Shown here: piece after piece, positions 1 to 8,580 of the stretch
How the letters are laid out: every line of letters begins with the position of its first letter
How positions within the stretch are numbered: position 1 is the first letter of the stretch
DNA from: Spirochaetales bacterium
GTDB taxonomy: Bacteria > Spirochaetota > Leptospiria > Leptospirales > Leptonemataceae
DNA length: 64,000 bases
Reading direction: 5' to 3'
NCBI GenBank assembly: GCA_015075425.1
Contig: JABTUL010000001.1
Coordinates: 124,001-188,000 of the forward strand
Translations under genes and position numbers: made by a program
The notes under the pieces: generated by a model
What the model saw: only the letters and a program-made list of their open reading frames with translations
The model's database searches: none
Told to the model about the DNA's origin: nothing

Positions 1-30
1 GGCAGGAGGACCGAGCTCCACCTGCAGGAA

Positions 31-921
31 ATGACCGAACTCTTTGGTCGTGAAATCTTCGCAATGTCACCTAAGGCTTATCGACTGATGGTGCGCTTGA
101 ACGCAGCACGAAACCACTGCGAACCGACCCTCTTTGTCGGTGAAACGGGAAGTGGCAAAGCATTGCTGGCCAGGGCCCTGCACTATGCGAAGGGAGGGGG
201 TGAGTTGGTCGAACTCTCTTGCGAATTTGAATCGGTTACCTCATTGCGGCAAGCCATTCGGAAATTCATTGCGAATTCCGAGCAGGGTGGGGAGAAAATT
301 GGGCTCCTGCTTCTTCATATTGACGCTCTGGCCTCTACCGGAGTGCATCTTCTGGAGCCCCTGTTCAGACTGGATGAAGGCCGTAGCCGGGTTTACTTTA
401 CAACAAACCCCGATTCAGCTCTCGACCGCAGCGAGGTTCCAGAATCCGTGCGCCAGGGTCTGGCCCGATGCCTGAAATATGAAACCATCCCGCTGCGGGA
501 TCGGCCCGAAGATTTGCGAGCCGCTACGTTGCATGCCCTTTCCCGAAAGGGCCCTGGTTTTCTTCTGGAGCCGCAGTTGCTTCAGGGTATAGAGAATCGG
601 AACTGGCCAGGAAATTTTAGGGAACTCAAGGGAGTACTGCAATCTCTCTTGCTGACCGGAGGCACCGGGCCAGCATTTGCTGCAGAGAGCTTGCTTGAGA
701 TACCGGCTCCTGAAGAAATTTTGCCTCCGGGACTGACGCCCCTGGAAGACGCCGAACGACGGGTGATCATCCGGTATTTGAAGAAGCACGCTTACAATAA
801 AAGTCGGACCTTTCGGGACCTTGGTATCACAATGAACACCCTCAAGGCAAAAATTGATAGGTACGGAATACCTTTACCCACACGCCGGCAAGGCCCAGCT
901 ATAAGAAAAGAATTGCCATAA
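31..921 (+). CDS. Degenerate sigma-54-activator-like AAA+ protein with Fis-type HTH
   Basis: The 296-residue protein has the outline of a bacterial enhancer-binding protein without a receiver domain. Walker A is intact (GETGSGK, residues 37-43), the sensor-II-type motif WPGNFREL starts at W192, and a Fis-like helix-turn-helix occupies about residues 235-280. The GAFTGA loop that contacts sigma-54 is absent, and the Walker B region reads LLLLHIDAL instead of a hydrophobic run ending in DE. It is therefore probably not a normal sigma-54 ATPase; it may be a DNA-binding regulator that kept the fold. The frame is open upstream to base 1 and an AGGAGG lies at 4-9, so the true start could be upstream of the ATG at 31. 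It is followed at 1118 by a REC-STAS protein on the same strand. Confidence 0.85.
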   Translation: MTELFGREIFAMSPKAYRLMVRLNAARNHCEPTLFVGETGSGKALLARALHYAKGGGELVELSCEFESVTSLRQAIRKFIANSEQGGEKIGLLLLHIDALASTGVHLLEPLFRLDEGRSRVYFTTNPDSALDRSEVPESVRQGLARCLKYETIPLRDRPEDLRAATLHALSRKGPGFLLEPQLLQGIENRNWPGNFRELKGVLQSLLLTGGTGPAFAAESLLEIPAPEEILPPGLTPLEDAERRVIIRYLKKHAYNKSRTFRDLGITMNTLKAKIDRYGIPLPTRRQGPAIRKELP

Positions 922-961
922 AAGTCGAAGGAACGGATATTAGCGCACGGTGCTTTGTGTA

Positions 962-977
962 TCCGCCGTCTGGCGGA
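962..977. repeat. Short inverted repeat in the 31-921/1118 gap
   Basis: TCCGCC and GGCGGA form a 6-bp stem around a GTCT loop, about 40 bases after the regulator gene. No T-run follows directly, so this may be a weak transcript-end hairpin or an operator. A separate T-rich tract lies near 1035-1070, ahead of the REC-STAS gene. Confidence 0.35.
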
Positions 978-1117
978 CCGCAAGCAGAAGTGAGGTATCA
1001 ATCTTTGAAGGGTGCGCGTGATCGGCTGTGTTGTCTTTTTTCTCTTTTTTTTCGCAACGGCAGGTTTTTTGAGATAAATTCTGTCCGGGACTGTATCTAA
1101 TCCATCCTGGGGGCATC

Positions 1118-1867
1118 ATGGGCAGTACGATTCTTATAGTGGATGATGAAGAAGATGTTCGCAAGCTCTTTGCGGGCTTTCTCAAGCGTAAGGGATACGA
1201 GTGCCTGCTGGCGGGGGATGCCCTCTCTGCGCTGCGCTTTGTTCGCAAGGAGGCATTGGATCTGGTCCTCACCGACTATTCGATGCCCGAGGTCAATGGT
1301 ATCACTTTGCTCAAAGAGATCCGGCAAATCCGGCCCGAGCTTCCGGTGGTCATGATCAGCGGCACAGCGGATATGCAAACAGCCATGCACGCTCTCAAGG
1401 AGCATGCCTTTGATTTTCTGGGCAAACCCGTGGATTCCGGTGAACTCCTTTCCGTAATCGAACAGGCCTTAAAACGCCCGCTTCCTGATACTGCCGGGGA
1501 AGGGCCGCCTGCCAGAGAATTGGGTCCCATCCTTGTTAGTGCTACGGCTCAGCCCGATGTTCAGGTAGTCCACTTCAATCGGCCTCTGGATGAGTACTCC
1601 ATCAAAGCCTTTACCCAATCTCTGGCGCAACTGACGCCAACCTTCAGCCGGCGATTGATTTTTGTGCTGCGCAACGTGAGTTACATAAATAGCGTGGGTC
1701 TCAATTTCCTGCTTGAATTTCTCCAGAGAATCAAAGCCAGCAAACGACAGGCTGTGCTCGCCAGTGTGTCCGAGCCCGTGTACCGCTATCTAAAACTGCT
1801 CGGTTATCTCGATCATCTATCGGTTGTGCCCACGGTGGAGGCCGGCCTGGAATTTCTGAGAGACTGA
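1118..1867 (+). CDS. Response regulator with receiver (REC) and STAS domains
   Basis: Residues 1-120 form a canonical receiver domain: acidic pair D9/D10, phospho-acceptor D53 (VLTDYSMP), S81 and K103 (GKP). After a short linker, residues about 150-249 match a STAS (anti-sigma antagonist) fold. The loop that carries the phosphorylatable serine in SpoIIAA-type proteins (DSSG) reads N191-S192-V193-G194, so the usual phospho-Ser position is valine. I infer that aspartate phosphorylation of REC, not Ser phosphorylation, controls the STAS output. The stop overlaps the start of the hybrid kinase gene (TGATG), so kinase and regulator are probably co-transcribed. Confidence 0.88.
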   Translation: MGSTILIVDDEEDVRKLFAGFLKRKGYECLLAGDALSALRFVRKEALDLVLTDYSMPEVNGITLLKEIRQIRPELPVVMISGTADMQTAMHALKEHAFDFLGKPVDSGELLSVIEQALKRPLPDTAGEGPPARELGPILVSATAQPDVQVVHFNRPLDEYSIKAFTQSLAQLTPTFSRRLIFVLRNVSYINSVGLNFLLEFLQRIKASKRQAVLASVSEPVYRYLKLLGYLDHLSVVPTVEAGLEFLRD

Positions 1868-4821
1868 TGCAGGATAAAATAGTGAAATGGTGGCGCAGTC
1901 CTATCCTGCATGTAGTCCTTGGTTATCTTCTTGCCGGAAGCGTCTGGATCTACTATTCCGATGGCTGGCTGGCCAGCCTCATCCCCCGGGAAAGCGAGCG
2001 CGCCCTCTGGTCTATCTACAAAGGCTGGCTTTTCATATTTATCACAGCCCTGCTTCTTACTGTGCTCATGTGGCGGGAATTTCAGCGACGCGATCGAATT
2101 ATGGCGATGCTCGAGCACGAGCGCAGATTGCTCGCTGCCATGTCGCGCGTGGCTCATGTTGGTGGCTGGGATTTTGACACAGAAAGCGGCAAAGGGAACT
2201 GGACGGAGGAAGTAGCGCGCATCCATGACCTGGATCCCACTGATCCCACGAGCCGCGACATCGGTCTTTCCTTTTTTACAAAAGAAAGCCGCGCGCGCGT
2301 GGAAGCTGCCATTGAAAGGGCCATCAGCGCCGGAGAGCCCTATGATCTGGAACTCGATATGATTTCCGCGACGGGCAAAAGCAAAAGGGTTCGTACGCGG
2401 GGCGAACCTGTGTTGTCTGCCGGCCGGGTGGTCCGCTTGCAGGGGGCTTTCCAGGACATCAGTCAACAGCATCTTTTTCAGGTGCGGCTGGCCACCTTGA
2501 TACAGGCAATCCAGGGATTGGCCCGCGCCCGCAACTTACCGGAAATCATGGATATAATCCGCAAGAGTGCCCGTCGTTTGAGCGGAGCGGACGGTGTAAC
2601 CATTGTCCTTAAAGAGGATGGTCATTGTTACTATGCCGATGAAGATGCGATTGGTCCGCTCTGGAAGGGCCAGCGCTTCCCGCTGGAACGGTGCATCAGC
2701 GGCTGGGCCATGCTGCATCGGGAGGTTACCCTTATAGCTGACATTTACGCAGACGATCGTGTACCCCAGGAAGCCTACCGGCCCACCTTTGTGAAAAGTC
2801 TGGCCATGATTCCTGTGAATCGCCATGAGCCTTCAGGAGCCCTCGGTTTTTACTGGGCCCGTAATCACACCCCGGGTCCCGAAGAGGTTGAACTTCTCAC
2901 CACGCTTGCCGACGCAACAGCGATTGCCATGGATAATGCACGTCATCTGGAACGGCTGGAGGCAGAAATCAATGACCACAAGCAGACCCGTGCGCAACTG
3001 CATTTGAATGCCACGGCCCTTAAAGCGACGGCTAATCCCGTGTTGATTTCTGATCGCTCCGGGAAAATTGAATGGGTGAACCCGGCCTTTACGCATTTGA
3101 CCGGTTACAGCTTTCAAGAAAGCGTTGGTCAGCGCACCAATCTTTTGAACTCAGGGACGCACAACGCGGCTTTTCATAGTGATCTGTGGAACACCATCCT
3201 GTCCGGTAAATCCTGGCACGGAATCATGGTCAATCGGCGTAAAGACGGGTCCGAGTACGTAGAGGAGCAAACCATCACTCCGGTTTTTGAAAACCAGGTC
3301 ATCACTCACTTCATTGCAATTAAGGAGGACATCACCGATCGAATCAAACAAACTCAGGAAGTGGAACGTCGCGAACGGTATTTCCGGTCGCTCATCGAAA
3401 ATTCCCATGATCTTATCACTTTGATCGATGCCACCGGCCTGATTATTTTTCAGAGCGCATCCGTTCAGAACATATTGGGATACGCAGTAGCAGACATGCA
3501 GGGGCGAAGCGTTTTTGACTTTCTGCACCCGTCGGACCTTGAGGTAGCACGACAGGGGCTCAGTGAAGCCCTGACGCGGAATATTCTGAGGACTTTGCTC
3601 TTAAACATCAGGCATGCTAATGGCAGCTACAGACTCCTGGAAGCGATTGGCCATCCGATTCTCTGGGAAGGAGAATGGCACCTGGTGATCAACTCCCGCG
3701 ATCAAACGGAGAAGAACGAACTGCAAGCGCAGCTTCTCCAGGCTCAGAAAATGGAAAGTGTGGGACAACTGGCCGGAGGAATTGCCCATGATTTCAATAA
3801 TATCCTGACCGTGATCAATGGCACGGCGGAACTGCTGCTCATGGACATTGTGGATGAGAGCCCCCTGCGGCCAGAGCTCGAAACGATTAAACGGGCCGGA
3901 GACCGGGCGGCCGCTCTCACAAGGCAGCTTCTTGTATTCAGCCGCCGCCAGAGTCTGCAGCCGGTCATGGCCAATTTGAATCAGATCTGTGATCAGATGC
4001 ATCCCATGCTTGAGAGGGTAATTCCGGAAAACATTGAAGTGCGCTGTGAGCTTGAAGCGGGTCTTCCAGATGTTCTTGCCGATCACGGTCAGTTAGAACA
4101 GGTCATTCTCAATCTGGCCATCAATGCGCGGGATGCCATGCCGGAAGGCGGAGTGCTGCGCATTCAAACCCGAACACTGACGCAGGGAGAACCTCATGTA
4201 GAACTTATCGTTGAGGATACCGGCACGGGCATGAGTGAATCGATCCGCCAGCGGGCCTTTGATCCCTTCTTCACCACAAAAGAGCCGGGCAAAGGGACCG
4301 GTCTTGGTCTGGCAATGGTGTATGGCATTGTTCAACAATCTGGAGGGACGATTGAAATCCATTCTTCGCCGGGGGAGGGCGCGCGCTTCCGCATTGTTTT
4401 TCCGGCAGCCGTTGCCAGAGTGGACGAGAAGCGTGTCACTGAAGAACCTGGCAGCCAGGAGCCGGCGGAGGGTACTATTTTGCTTGTAGAGGACAATGTT
4501 GAAGTGCAGCAACTAACGGCCCGAATTCTGGAAAAGGAAGGCTACAGGGTACAATTGGTCAAAAATCCAGAGGAAGCCCTTAAAATAACTTCGCCACCTG
4601 ATCTACTGGTGACAGACGTTGTCATGCCTGAAATGAGTGGACCGGCCATGGCCAGACTACTCCGCGAGCGTTTCCCGGATCTGCCGGTGCTTTTTATGTC
4701 TGGCTATGCAAACGAGGACTTGAGTTCCCTGACCCGGATGGATCATACGGATTTCATCGAAAAACCTTTTGTGACGGAAGATTTGAAAAGCCGTATCCAG
4801 AATCTGTTTCAGCGTCGCTGA
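1867..4821 (+). CDS. Hybrid sensor histidine kinase (TM-PAS-GAF-PAS-PAS-HisKA-HATPase-REC)
   Basis: This 984-residue membrane sensor kinase has two hydrophobic segments (about 12-30 and 52-70) with a short intervening loop. It continues with a PAS-like domain (about 82-205), a GAF domain (about 210-365), two PAS domains (about 375-500 and 505-620), HisKA with phospho-acceptor H641 in GGIAHDFNN, an HATPase domain with N-box ([14 protein letters not shown]) and G-boxes (GTGLGLAM), and a C-terminal receiver with D917 ([11 protein letters not shown]). The GGIAHDFNN motif is typical of PAS-rich HPK4-type kinases. The start overlaps the REC-STAS stop by one base. Phosphotransfer to D53 of the REC-STAS protein is plausible but inferred. 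The ligand is unknown. Confidence 0.93.
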   Translation: MQDKIVKWWRSPILHVVLGYLLAGSVWIYYSDGWLASLIPRESERALWSIYKGWLFIFITALLLTVLMWREFQRRDRIMAMLEHERRLLAAMSRVAHVGGWDFDTESGKGNWTEEVARIHDLDPTDPTSRDIGLSFFTKESRARVEAAIERAISAGEPYDLELDMISATGKSKRVRTRGEPVLSAGRVVRLQGAFQDISQQHLFQVRLATLIQAIQGLARARNLPEIMDIIRKSARRLSGADGVTIVLKEDGHCYYADEDAIGPLWKGQRFPLERCISGWAMLHREVTLIADIYADDRVPQEAYRPTFVKSLAMIPVNRHEPSGALGFYWARNHTPGPEEVELLTTLADATAIAMDNARHLERLEAEINDHKQTRAQLHLNATALKATANPVLISDRSGKIEWVNPAFTHLTGYSFQESVGQRTNLLNSGTHNAAFHSDLWNTILSGKSWHGIMVNRRKDGSEYVEEQTITPVFENQVITHFIAIKEDITDRIKQTQEVERRERYFRSLIENSHDLITLIDATGLIIFQSASVQNILGYAVADMQGRSVFDFLHPSDLEVARQGLSEALTRNILRTLLLNIRHANGSYRLLEAIGHPILWEGEWHLVINSRDQTEKNELQAQLLQAQKMESVGQLAGGIAHDFNNILTVINGTAELLLMDIVDESPLRPELETIKRAGDRAAALTRQLLVFSRRQSLQPVMANLNQICDQMHPMLERVIPENIEVRCELEAGLPDVLADHGQLEQVILNLAINARDAMPEGGVLRIQTRTLTQGEPHVELIVEDTGTGMSESIRQRAFDPFFTTKEPGKGTGLGLAMVYGIVQQSGGTIEIHSSPGEGARFRIVFPAAVARVDEKRVTEEPGSQEPAEGTILLVEDNVEVQQLTARILEKEGYRVQLVKNPEEALKITSPPDLLVTDVVMPEMSGPAMARLLRERFPDLPVLFMSGYANEDLSSLTRMDHTDFIEKPFVTEDLKSRIQNLFQRR

Positions 4822-4889
4822 TAGAAAAGGCCCGTCCGCTCCTGAAAAAAAGTTGCATCAGATCTTCCTTCTTACTACCTTCCTTTTTT

Positions 4890-5168
4890 ATGACACCCGA
4901 TCAACTCATCGTCATTTTGCTCATCGCTGGACCGGTGCTTCTGGGAGTTCTGATTATTTACGTTATTCTGGATGGGAGGGCGGGAAGTCAGGCCATCCGC
5001 CAGCAGAACGCGCTTCTGGCGCATCAGACCGGGCTGATTGTGCGGCGAATGAAAGCGGATACGGACCGCAAACTCGAGCGCATGCACCGGGCTACGCAGA
5101 TCGCCCTGGGCATGGTTCTTGAGCGGGTGGATGGTTTTCCGGACGATAAATCTGAGGATAAAGAATAA
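4890..5168 (+). CDS. Small single-span membrane protein, unknown function
   Basis: A 92-residue protein with one N-terminal hydrophobic helix (about residues 6-27) and a charged, probably helical tail rich in Arg, Lys and Glu that would face the cytoplasm. No family is recognised. There is no convincing ribosome-binding site; the bases before the ATG are pyrimidine-rich. It sits 68 bases after the hybrid kinase gene on the same strand, so it may be read through from that operon. The clean hydrophobic-then-charged pattern favours a real gene. Confidence 0.5.
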   Translation: MTPDQLIVILLIAGPVLLGVLIIYVILDGRAGSQAIRQQNALLAHQTGLIVRRMKADTDRKLERMHRATQIALGMVLERVDGFPDDKSEDKE

Positions 5169-5206
5169 GACCGGTAACCTGTCTGGCCCTGAAAAGTCTA
5201 AAAGAC

Positions 5207-5279
5207 TGCCCAGGGGCGGGATCGAACCACCGACACGTGGATTTTCAGTCCACTGCTCTACCGACTGAGCTACCTGGGC
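5207..5279 (-). tRNA. tRNA-Phe (anticodon GAA)
   Basis: Read on the minus strand, the sequence folds as a full 73-base cloverleaf. The acceptor GCCCAGG pairs with CCTGGGC, the D-arm is GCTC/GAGC, the anticodon stem GTGGA/TCCAC encloses loop CTGAAAA, and the T-arm carries GGTTCGATCC. The anticodon is GAA. The CCA tail is not encoded (the next bases would read GTC), so a CCA-adding enzyme is required. Confidence 0.97.
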
Positions 5280-5320
5280 TAAGAGATTCCACGTCTTTCG
5301 TAAGGAGAACATTGTCAAGT

Positions 5321-5719
5321 ATGAACCTGGATTTAGTCCCCTATCTTAGAACCAATCCCGGCATCGCTCTGGTCGGTGCCACAAACCAGAAGGAAAAGTA
5401 CGGTAATATCATATTGCAAGATATGGTCAGCAAAGGCTACAAAATCATTCCTATCAATCCGCGCGCCAAAGAGGTCGATGGCCTGACCTGCTACCCGGAC
5501 TTAAAAGCGGCCAGCGGTCAGGAAAACATTGGCCTGGTAGTTTATGTGATTCCGCCCAAATTCACCCGTCAGAGTCTGGAAGAAGCAAAGGAGTTAGGCT
5601 TAAAAAAGGTCTGGGTGCAGCCCGGAGCGGGAGACGATTCCGTACGCGAATACCTGGAGGCCAATAACTTTGAATTTCTAATGGATGCCTGCGTCATGGT
5701 GGAAACGCGACAGAAATAA
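5321..5719 (+). CDS. CoA-binding Rossmann-fold protein (CoA_binding_2 / YccU-like)
   Basis: The 132-residue single-domain protein has the N-terminal dinucleotide/CoA-binding signature (IALVGATNQKEKYGN), then YKIIPINPRA, VVYVIPP and VWVQPGAG, which are the conserved strands of YccU-like CoA-binding proteins. The biochemical role of this family is not well established. The ATG at 5321 follows TAAGGAG at 5301-5307. An in-frame GTG at 5237 would begin inside tRNA-Phe and is rejected. The 3' end overlaps the convergent lipB gene by 42 bases. Confidence 0.85.
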   Translation: MNLDLVPYLRTNPGIALVGATNQKEKYGNIILQDMVSKGYKIIPINPRAKEVDGLTCYPDLKAASGQENIGLVVYVIPPKFTRQSLEEAKELGLKKVWVQPGAGDDSVREYLEANNFEFLMDACVMVETRQK

Positions 5720-6319
5720 AGCCAGTTGATCCTGCCAGGTTTTACGGAACAAAAATTCCTGGTGGGGTTTTCCGCCGCAGTCCTGTACCGTGGCTATCTT
5801 CTGACCCGCTCGACCGCAGGGATGAATTGCCATGAAAGTCTGACCATCGTTGGTTAAGTTGACCGCCACGCCATGCGACGTAAAGAACTTGCTGGCATCA
5901 ATTCCAATGGAAACGAGTTTGGCGCCGTCTTCCGTATAGAGCCCCGGTGCTTTCTGCTCCGGGTGCACTGTAATCCGGTAAACCAGCTGCAGCGCTTCTT
6001 GCGTGATTTCCAGAAGCCTCTGAAAGTAAAGTCCCAGAGGAAGGTTGCGCCGGCGCAGATCCACATGAGGGTAGATGCAAAGTTGTCCGGGTTCATGAGC
6101 GGTAAAATCTCCGCCGCGACGGATGGGAAAAAGACCGATTCCGAGCCGGGAAAGTTCCGTCGCTGGAAAAAGCAGATTCTCTGGACGGGATTTGATTCCC
6201 GCGGTGATGGTGGGAGGATGCTGGCAGAATAGGAGAAATTCCCGGCGATCTTTGCGCAATTTTTCTTGAAATTTTACATAGTCTTCATATAAAAAAATGT
6301 CCCGCCATGCGTTCCGCAT
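5678..6319 (-). CDS. lipB: Octanoyl-[acyl-carrier protein]:protein N-octanoyltransferase LipB
   Basis: LipB transfers octanoyl groups from acyl carrier protein to lipoyl domains, the first step of endogenous lipoate synthesis. With the start at 6319 the protein has 213 residues, normal for the family. Signature motifs are present: RRGGDFTAHEPGQ, the lysine segment GAKLVSIGI (K134), SHGVAVNL and the catalytic cysteine in IHPCG (C168). The start lies two bases after the helicase stop, and the upstream in-frame extension lies inside the helicase gene, so 6319 is preferred. It is the last gene of the minus-strand cluster. The C-terminal codons overlap the convergent CoA-binding gene. Confidence 0.92.
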   Translation of the reverse strand: MRNAWRDIFLYEDYVKFQEKLRKDRREFLLFCQHPPTITAGIKSRPENLLFPATELSRLGIGLFPIRRGGDFTAHEPGQLCIYPHVDLRRRNLPLGLYFQRLLEITQEALQLVYRITVHPEQKAPGLYTEDGAKLVSIGIDASKFFTSHGVAVNLTNDGQTFMAIHPCGRAGQKIATVQDCGGKPHQEFLFRKTWQDQLALFLSRFHHDAGIH

Positions 6320-6321
6320 AG

Positions 6322-8580
6322 TCAGAAGGATTGGGCAAGGAGGCTCAGCACATGTCTGGCGCTCTCTTTGATCTGTGTTTCTTCGTCCGGCAGGCCGGTG
6401 CAGGACGGGCAACCGTTCTGGCAGGCACAGCCGGCTATCAAATCCGCTGCGGCTCTGGCAATCACGGCAAGATTTTTGACCACATGGTAGGCCAGCTCCA
6501 GACCCCCCGGATACGAATCGTAAAAATAGATGGTGGCCTCCTGGAAAGCTGAATCGCGGACGGCGCTCCGAAAGCGCAGGTCTCTTGGTTCACAGAGCAC
6601 ATGCAGCGGAGCAACAACGGAAAGAGCCTGGGCTGCCCCGGCCAGCGTTGCTCCCAGTTGGTGACGTGATAGGTCCGCTCCCCCGTCCGGCAGGGTGATC
6701 CAGGCGGCCTGGGTGTGCATGTCGATTTCCGGCGTGTGCACATCGCCCCATCCCAGGTTTTCATGCGTTTCCAGCTTGATTTTTTTAAACATCACGACTT
6801 TTCGTCTGAGCGCCAGTTCACCCCGATGGACCTTAAACGAAGAAGTTTCTTTCACTTTCTCATCTTCCAGAATCTCCACCTCCACTTTCTCCTGTGCATC
6901 GGTATAGTAATCGACGCGGATTTTGCGGACACGCGCTTGAAGCTGGTCCCAGAGCAACTCATCTACGTAGTACTGTTCACCCTGGTGCAGATAGATGGCA
7001 TCGGTGTGAATCATTGTCGGCGCAGAAAAATAGTCTATTTCACCTATGACTTTTTCTGCGCCGGGTTGCGTAACATCTATGATGGCAAAGTTCTGCCGGG
7101 GGCCGCTGCGCAGGCTGAAGGTATTGGCCGGATACACATCGCTCATCCAGTGGGTGGATGAGCCGCTCCGGATGAGGACTCCATGTTCGCACAGGTAGTT
7201 CAGGATTTCCTGGGTCGCCGGAAAATCAGCAAAAGCTTCCCCGTCTTGAAAGGGCAGCTCAAAAGCGGCGCACTTAATGTGGTCGCTTGCGATCAGGATG
7301 TTATCCGGATGGATGATTGCGTTCTCCGGTGACTCACCAAAAAAAACTTCCGGGTGGCGGGCAAGATACTGGTCGAGCCCCGCTGAGGTGGCCACCAGCA
7401 CGGCCAGTGAAGCGCTTTGCCGCCGTCCGGCCCGCCCAAATTGCTGCCACATGGAGCTGATGCTTCCGGGGTAGCCCATGGAGACCGCCACATCAAGAGA
7501 GCCGATGTCAATGCCCAGTTCCAGCGCATTGGTGCTGACCACTCCCAGGATATTGCCTGCGCGCAGCTCCTTTTCGATCGCCCGTCTTTCATCGGGCAAA
7601 TAGCCACCGCGATAGGAGCGCAGCCTGTCTTTTTCCAGCGGGCAGCGTTCGCAAAGATAACTGAAGAGCAGTTCTACCCGATTGCGGCTCTGGCCAAAAA
7701 AGATGGTTTTGATTCGGTTACGGATCAAATGAGCGCCCAGTCGGGCCGTCTCCTTAAGGGCGGAGGCACGAACCCCCAGGGCCGGATTCACAACAGGCGG
7801 ATTATAAAGAAATACATAGCGATCCCCGGACGGAGCACCATTTTGATCAATGAGTTCCACGTCCTCACCCAGTAGCGTCCGGGCGTGCCCGGCGGGGTTG
7901 CCAATGGTTGCCGAACAGGTCAAAAAACGCGGCCGGGAACCATAAAAGGCGCAGATTCTTTTCAGGCGACGGATCACATTGGCCACCTGACTGCCAAAGA
8001 TTCCGCGATAGGTATGCAATTCATCAATAACTACAAATTCCAGATTTTCAAATAGTTTGATCCAGGTTGTGTGGTGGGGCAGAATTCCGGCATGGAGCAT
8101 ATCAGGATTGGTGATAACAAAATCTCCAGCCTCACTGATCCGGCGCCGCACGGTGGGCGCTGTATCGCCATCATAGGTAAAGATTTTGATTTGCGCTTCC
8201 AGAGCCGTGTTGAATGCATCAAGGCCAGCGAGCTGATCCTGGGAAAGTGCCTTGGTGGGAAAAAGGAGCAAAGCCCGACTGTGTGGGTTTTCCAGTTTAC
8301 GCTGGAAGATGGGCAACAGGTAGGTGAGGGTTTTTCCCGAGGCGGTGGGTGTAACGACTACCGTATTATGACCGGCTCGCGCCGCTTCAAAGGCCTGTGC
8401 TTGATGGAGGTAGAGTTGGCCCTGCCCGGATCCGGTCAGGACGGTCTGCAACCGTTCACTGAGTCCCTCCGGCATTTCCGCGTAACGAGCCGGTCGCGCC
8501 GGGATGTGAATTTCTCCGCTGATGCAACCGGAAAGAGTCGGGTCGCTTTTTAGAAAGTCTCTAAATTGCTCTGGATTCAT
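6322..8580 (-). CDS. mrfA: DEAH-box helicase with C-terminal DUF1998 zinc module (MrfA/YprA-like)
   Basis: The 752-residue superfamily 2 helicase has Walker A TPTASGKT (K83), DELH box (D186-H189), motif III CSAT, motif V region ALELGIDIG and motif VI QQFGRAGRR. The C-terminal half matches DUF1998, with four close cysteines at 718, 720, 724 and 727 (C-x-C-x3-C-x2-C), a probable metal site. Together these define the YprA/MrfA family, which in Bacillus subtilis acts with the exonuclease MrfB (YprB) in repair of mitomycin C damage. The gene directly upstream encodes a YprB-like protein and shares an ATGA overlap (8577-8580), which strongly supports the assignment. The repair role in this organism is inferred. 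Confidence 0.9.
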   Translation of the reverse strand: MNPEQFRDFLKSDPTLSGCISGEIHIPARPARYAEMPEGLSERLQTVLTGSGQGQLYLHQAQAFEAARAGHNTVVVTPTASGKTLTYLLPIFQRKLENPHSRALLLFPTKALSQDQLAGLDAFNTALEAQIKIFTYDGDTAPTVRRRISEAGDFVITNPDMLHAGILPHHTTWIKLFENLEFVVIDELHTYRGIFGSQVANVIRRLKRICAFYGSRPRFLTCSATIGNPAGHARTLLGEDVELIDQNGAPSGDRYVFLYNPPVVNPALGVRASALKETARLGAHLIRNRIKTIFFGQSRNRVELLFSYLCERCPLEKDRLRSYRGGYLPDERRAIEKELRAGNILGVVSTNALELGIDIGSLDVAVSMGYPGSISSMWQQFGRAGRRQSASLAVLVATSAGLDQYLARHPEVFFGESPENAIIHPDNILIASDHIKCAAFELPFQDGEAFADFPATQEILNYLCEHGVLIRSGSSTHWMSDVYPANTFSLRSGPRQNFAIIDVTQPGAEKVIGEIDYFSAPTMIHTDAIYLHQGEQYYVDELLWDQLQARVRKIRVDYYTDAQEKVEVEILEDEKVKETSSFKVHRGELALRRKVVMFKKIKLETHENLGWGDVHTPEIDMHTQAAWITLPDGGADLSRHQLGATLAGAAQALSVVAPLHVLCEPRDLRFRSAVRDSAFQEATIYFYDSYPGGLELAYHVVKNLAVIARAAADLIAGCACQNGCPSCTGLPDEETQIKESARHVLSLLAQSF

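Noticed and set aside
5237-5320. N-terminal extension of the CoA-binding protein from GTG 5237
   Set aside because: It lies inside tRNA-Phe on the other strand and adds non-conserved residues; ATG 5321 has a ribosome-binding site and the family start.
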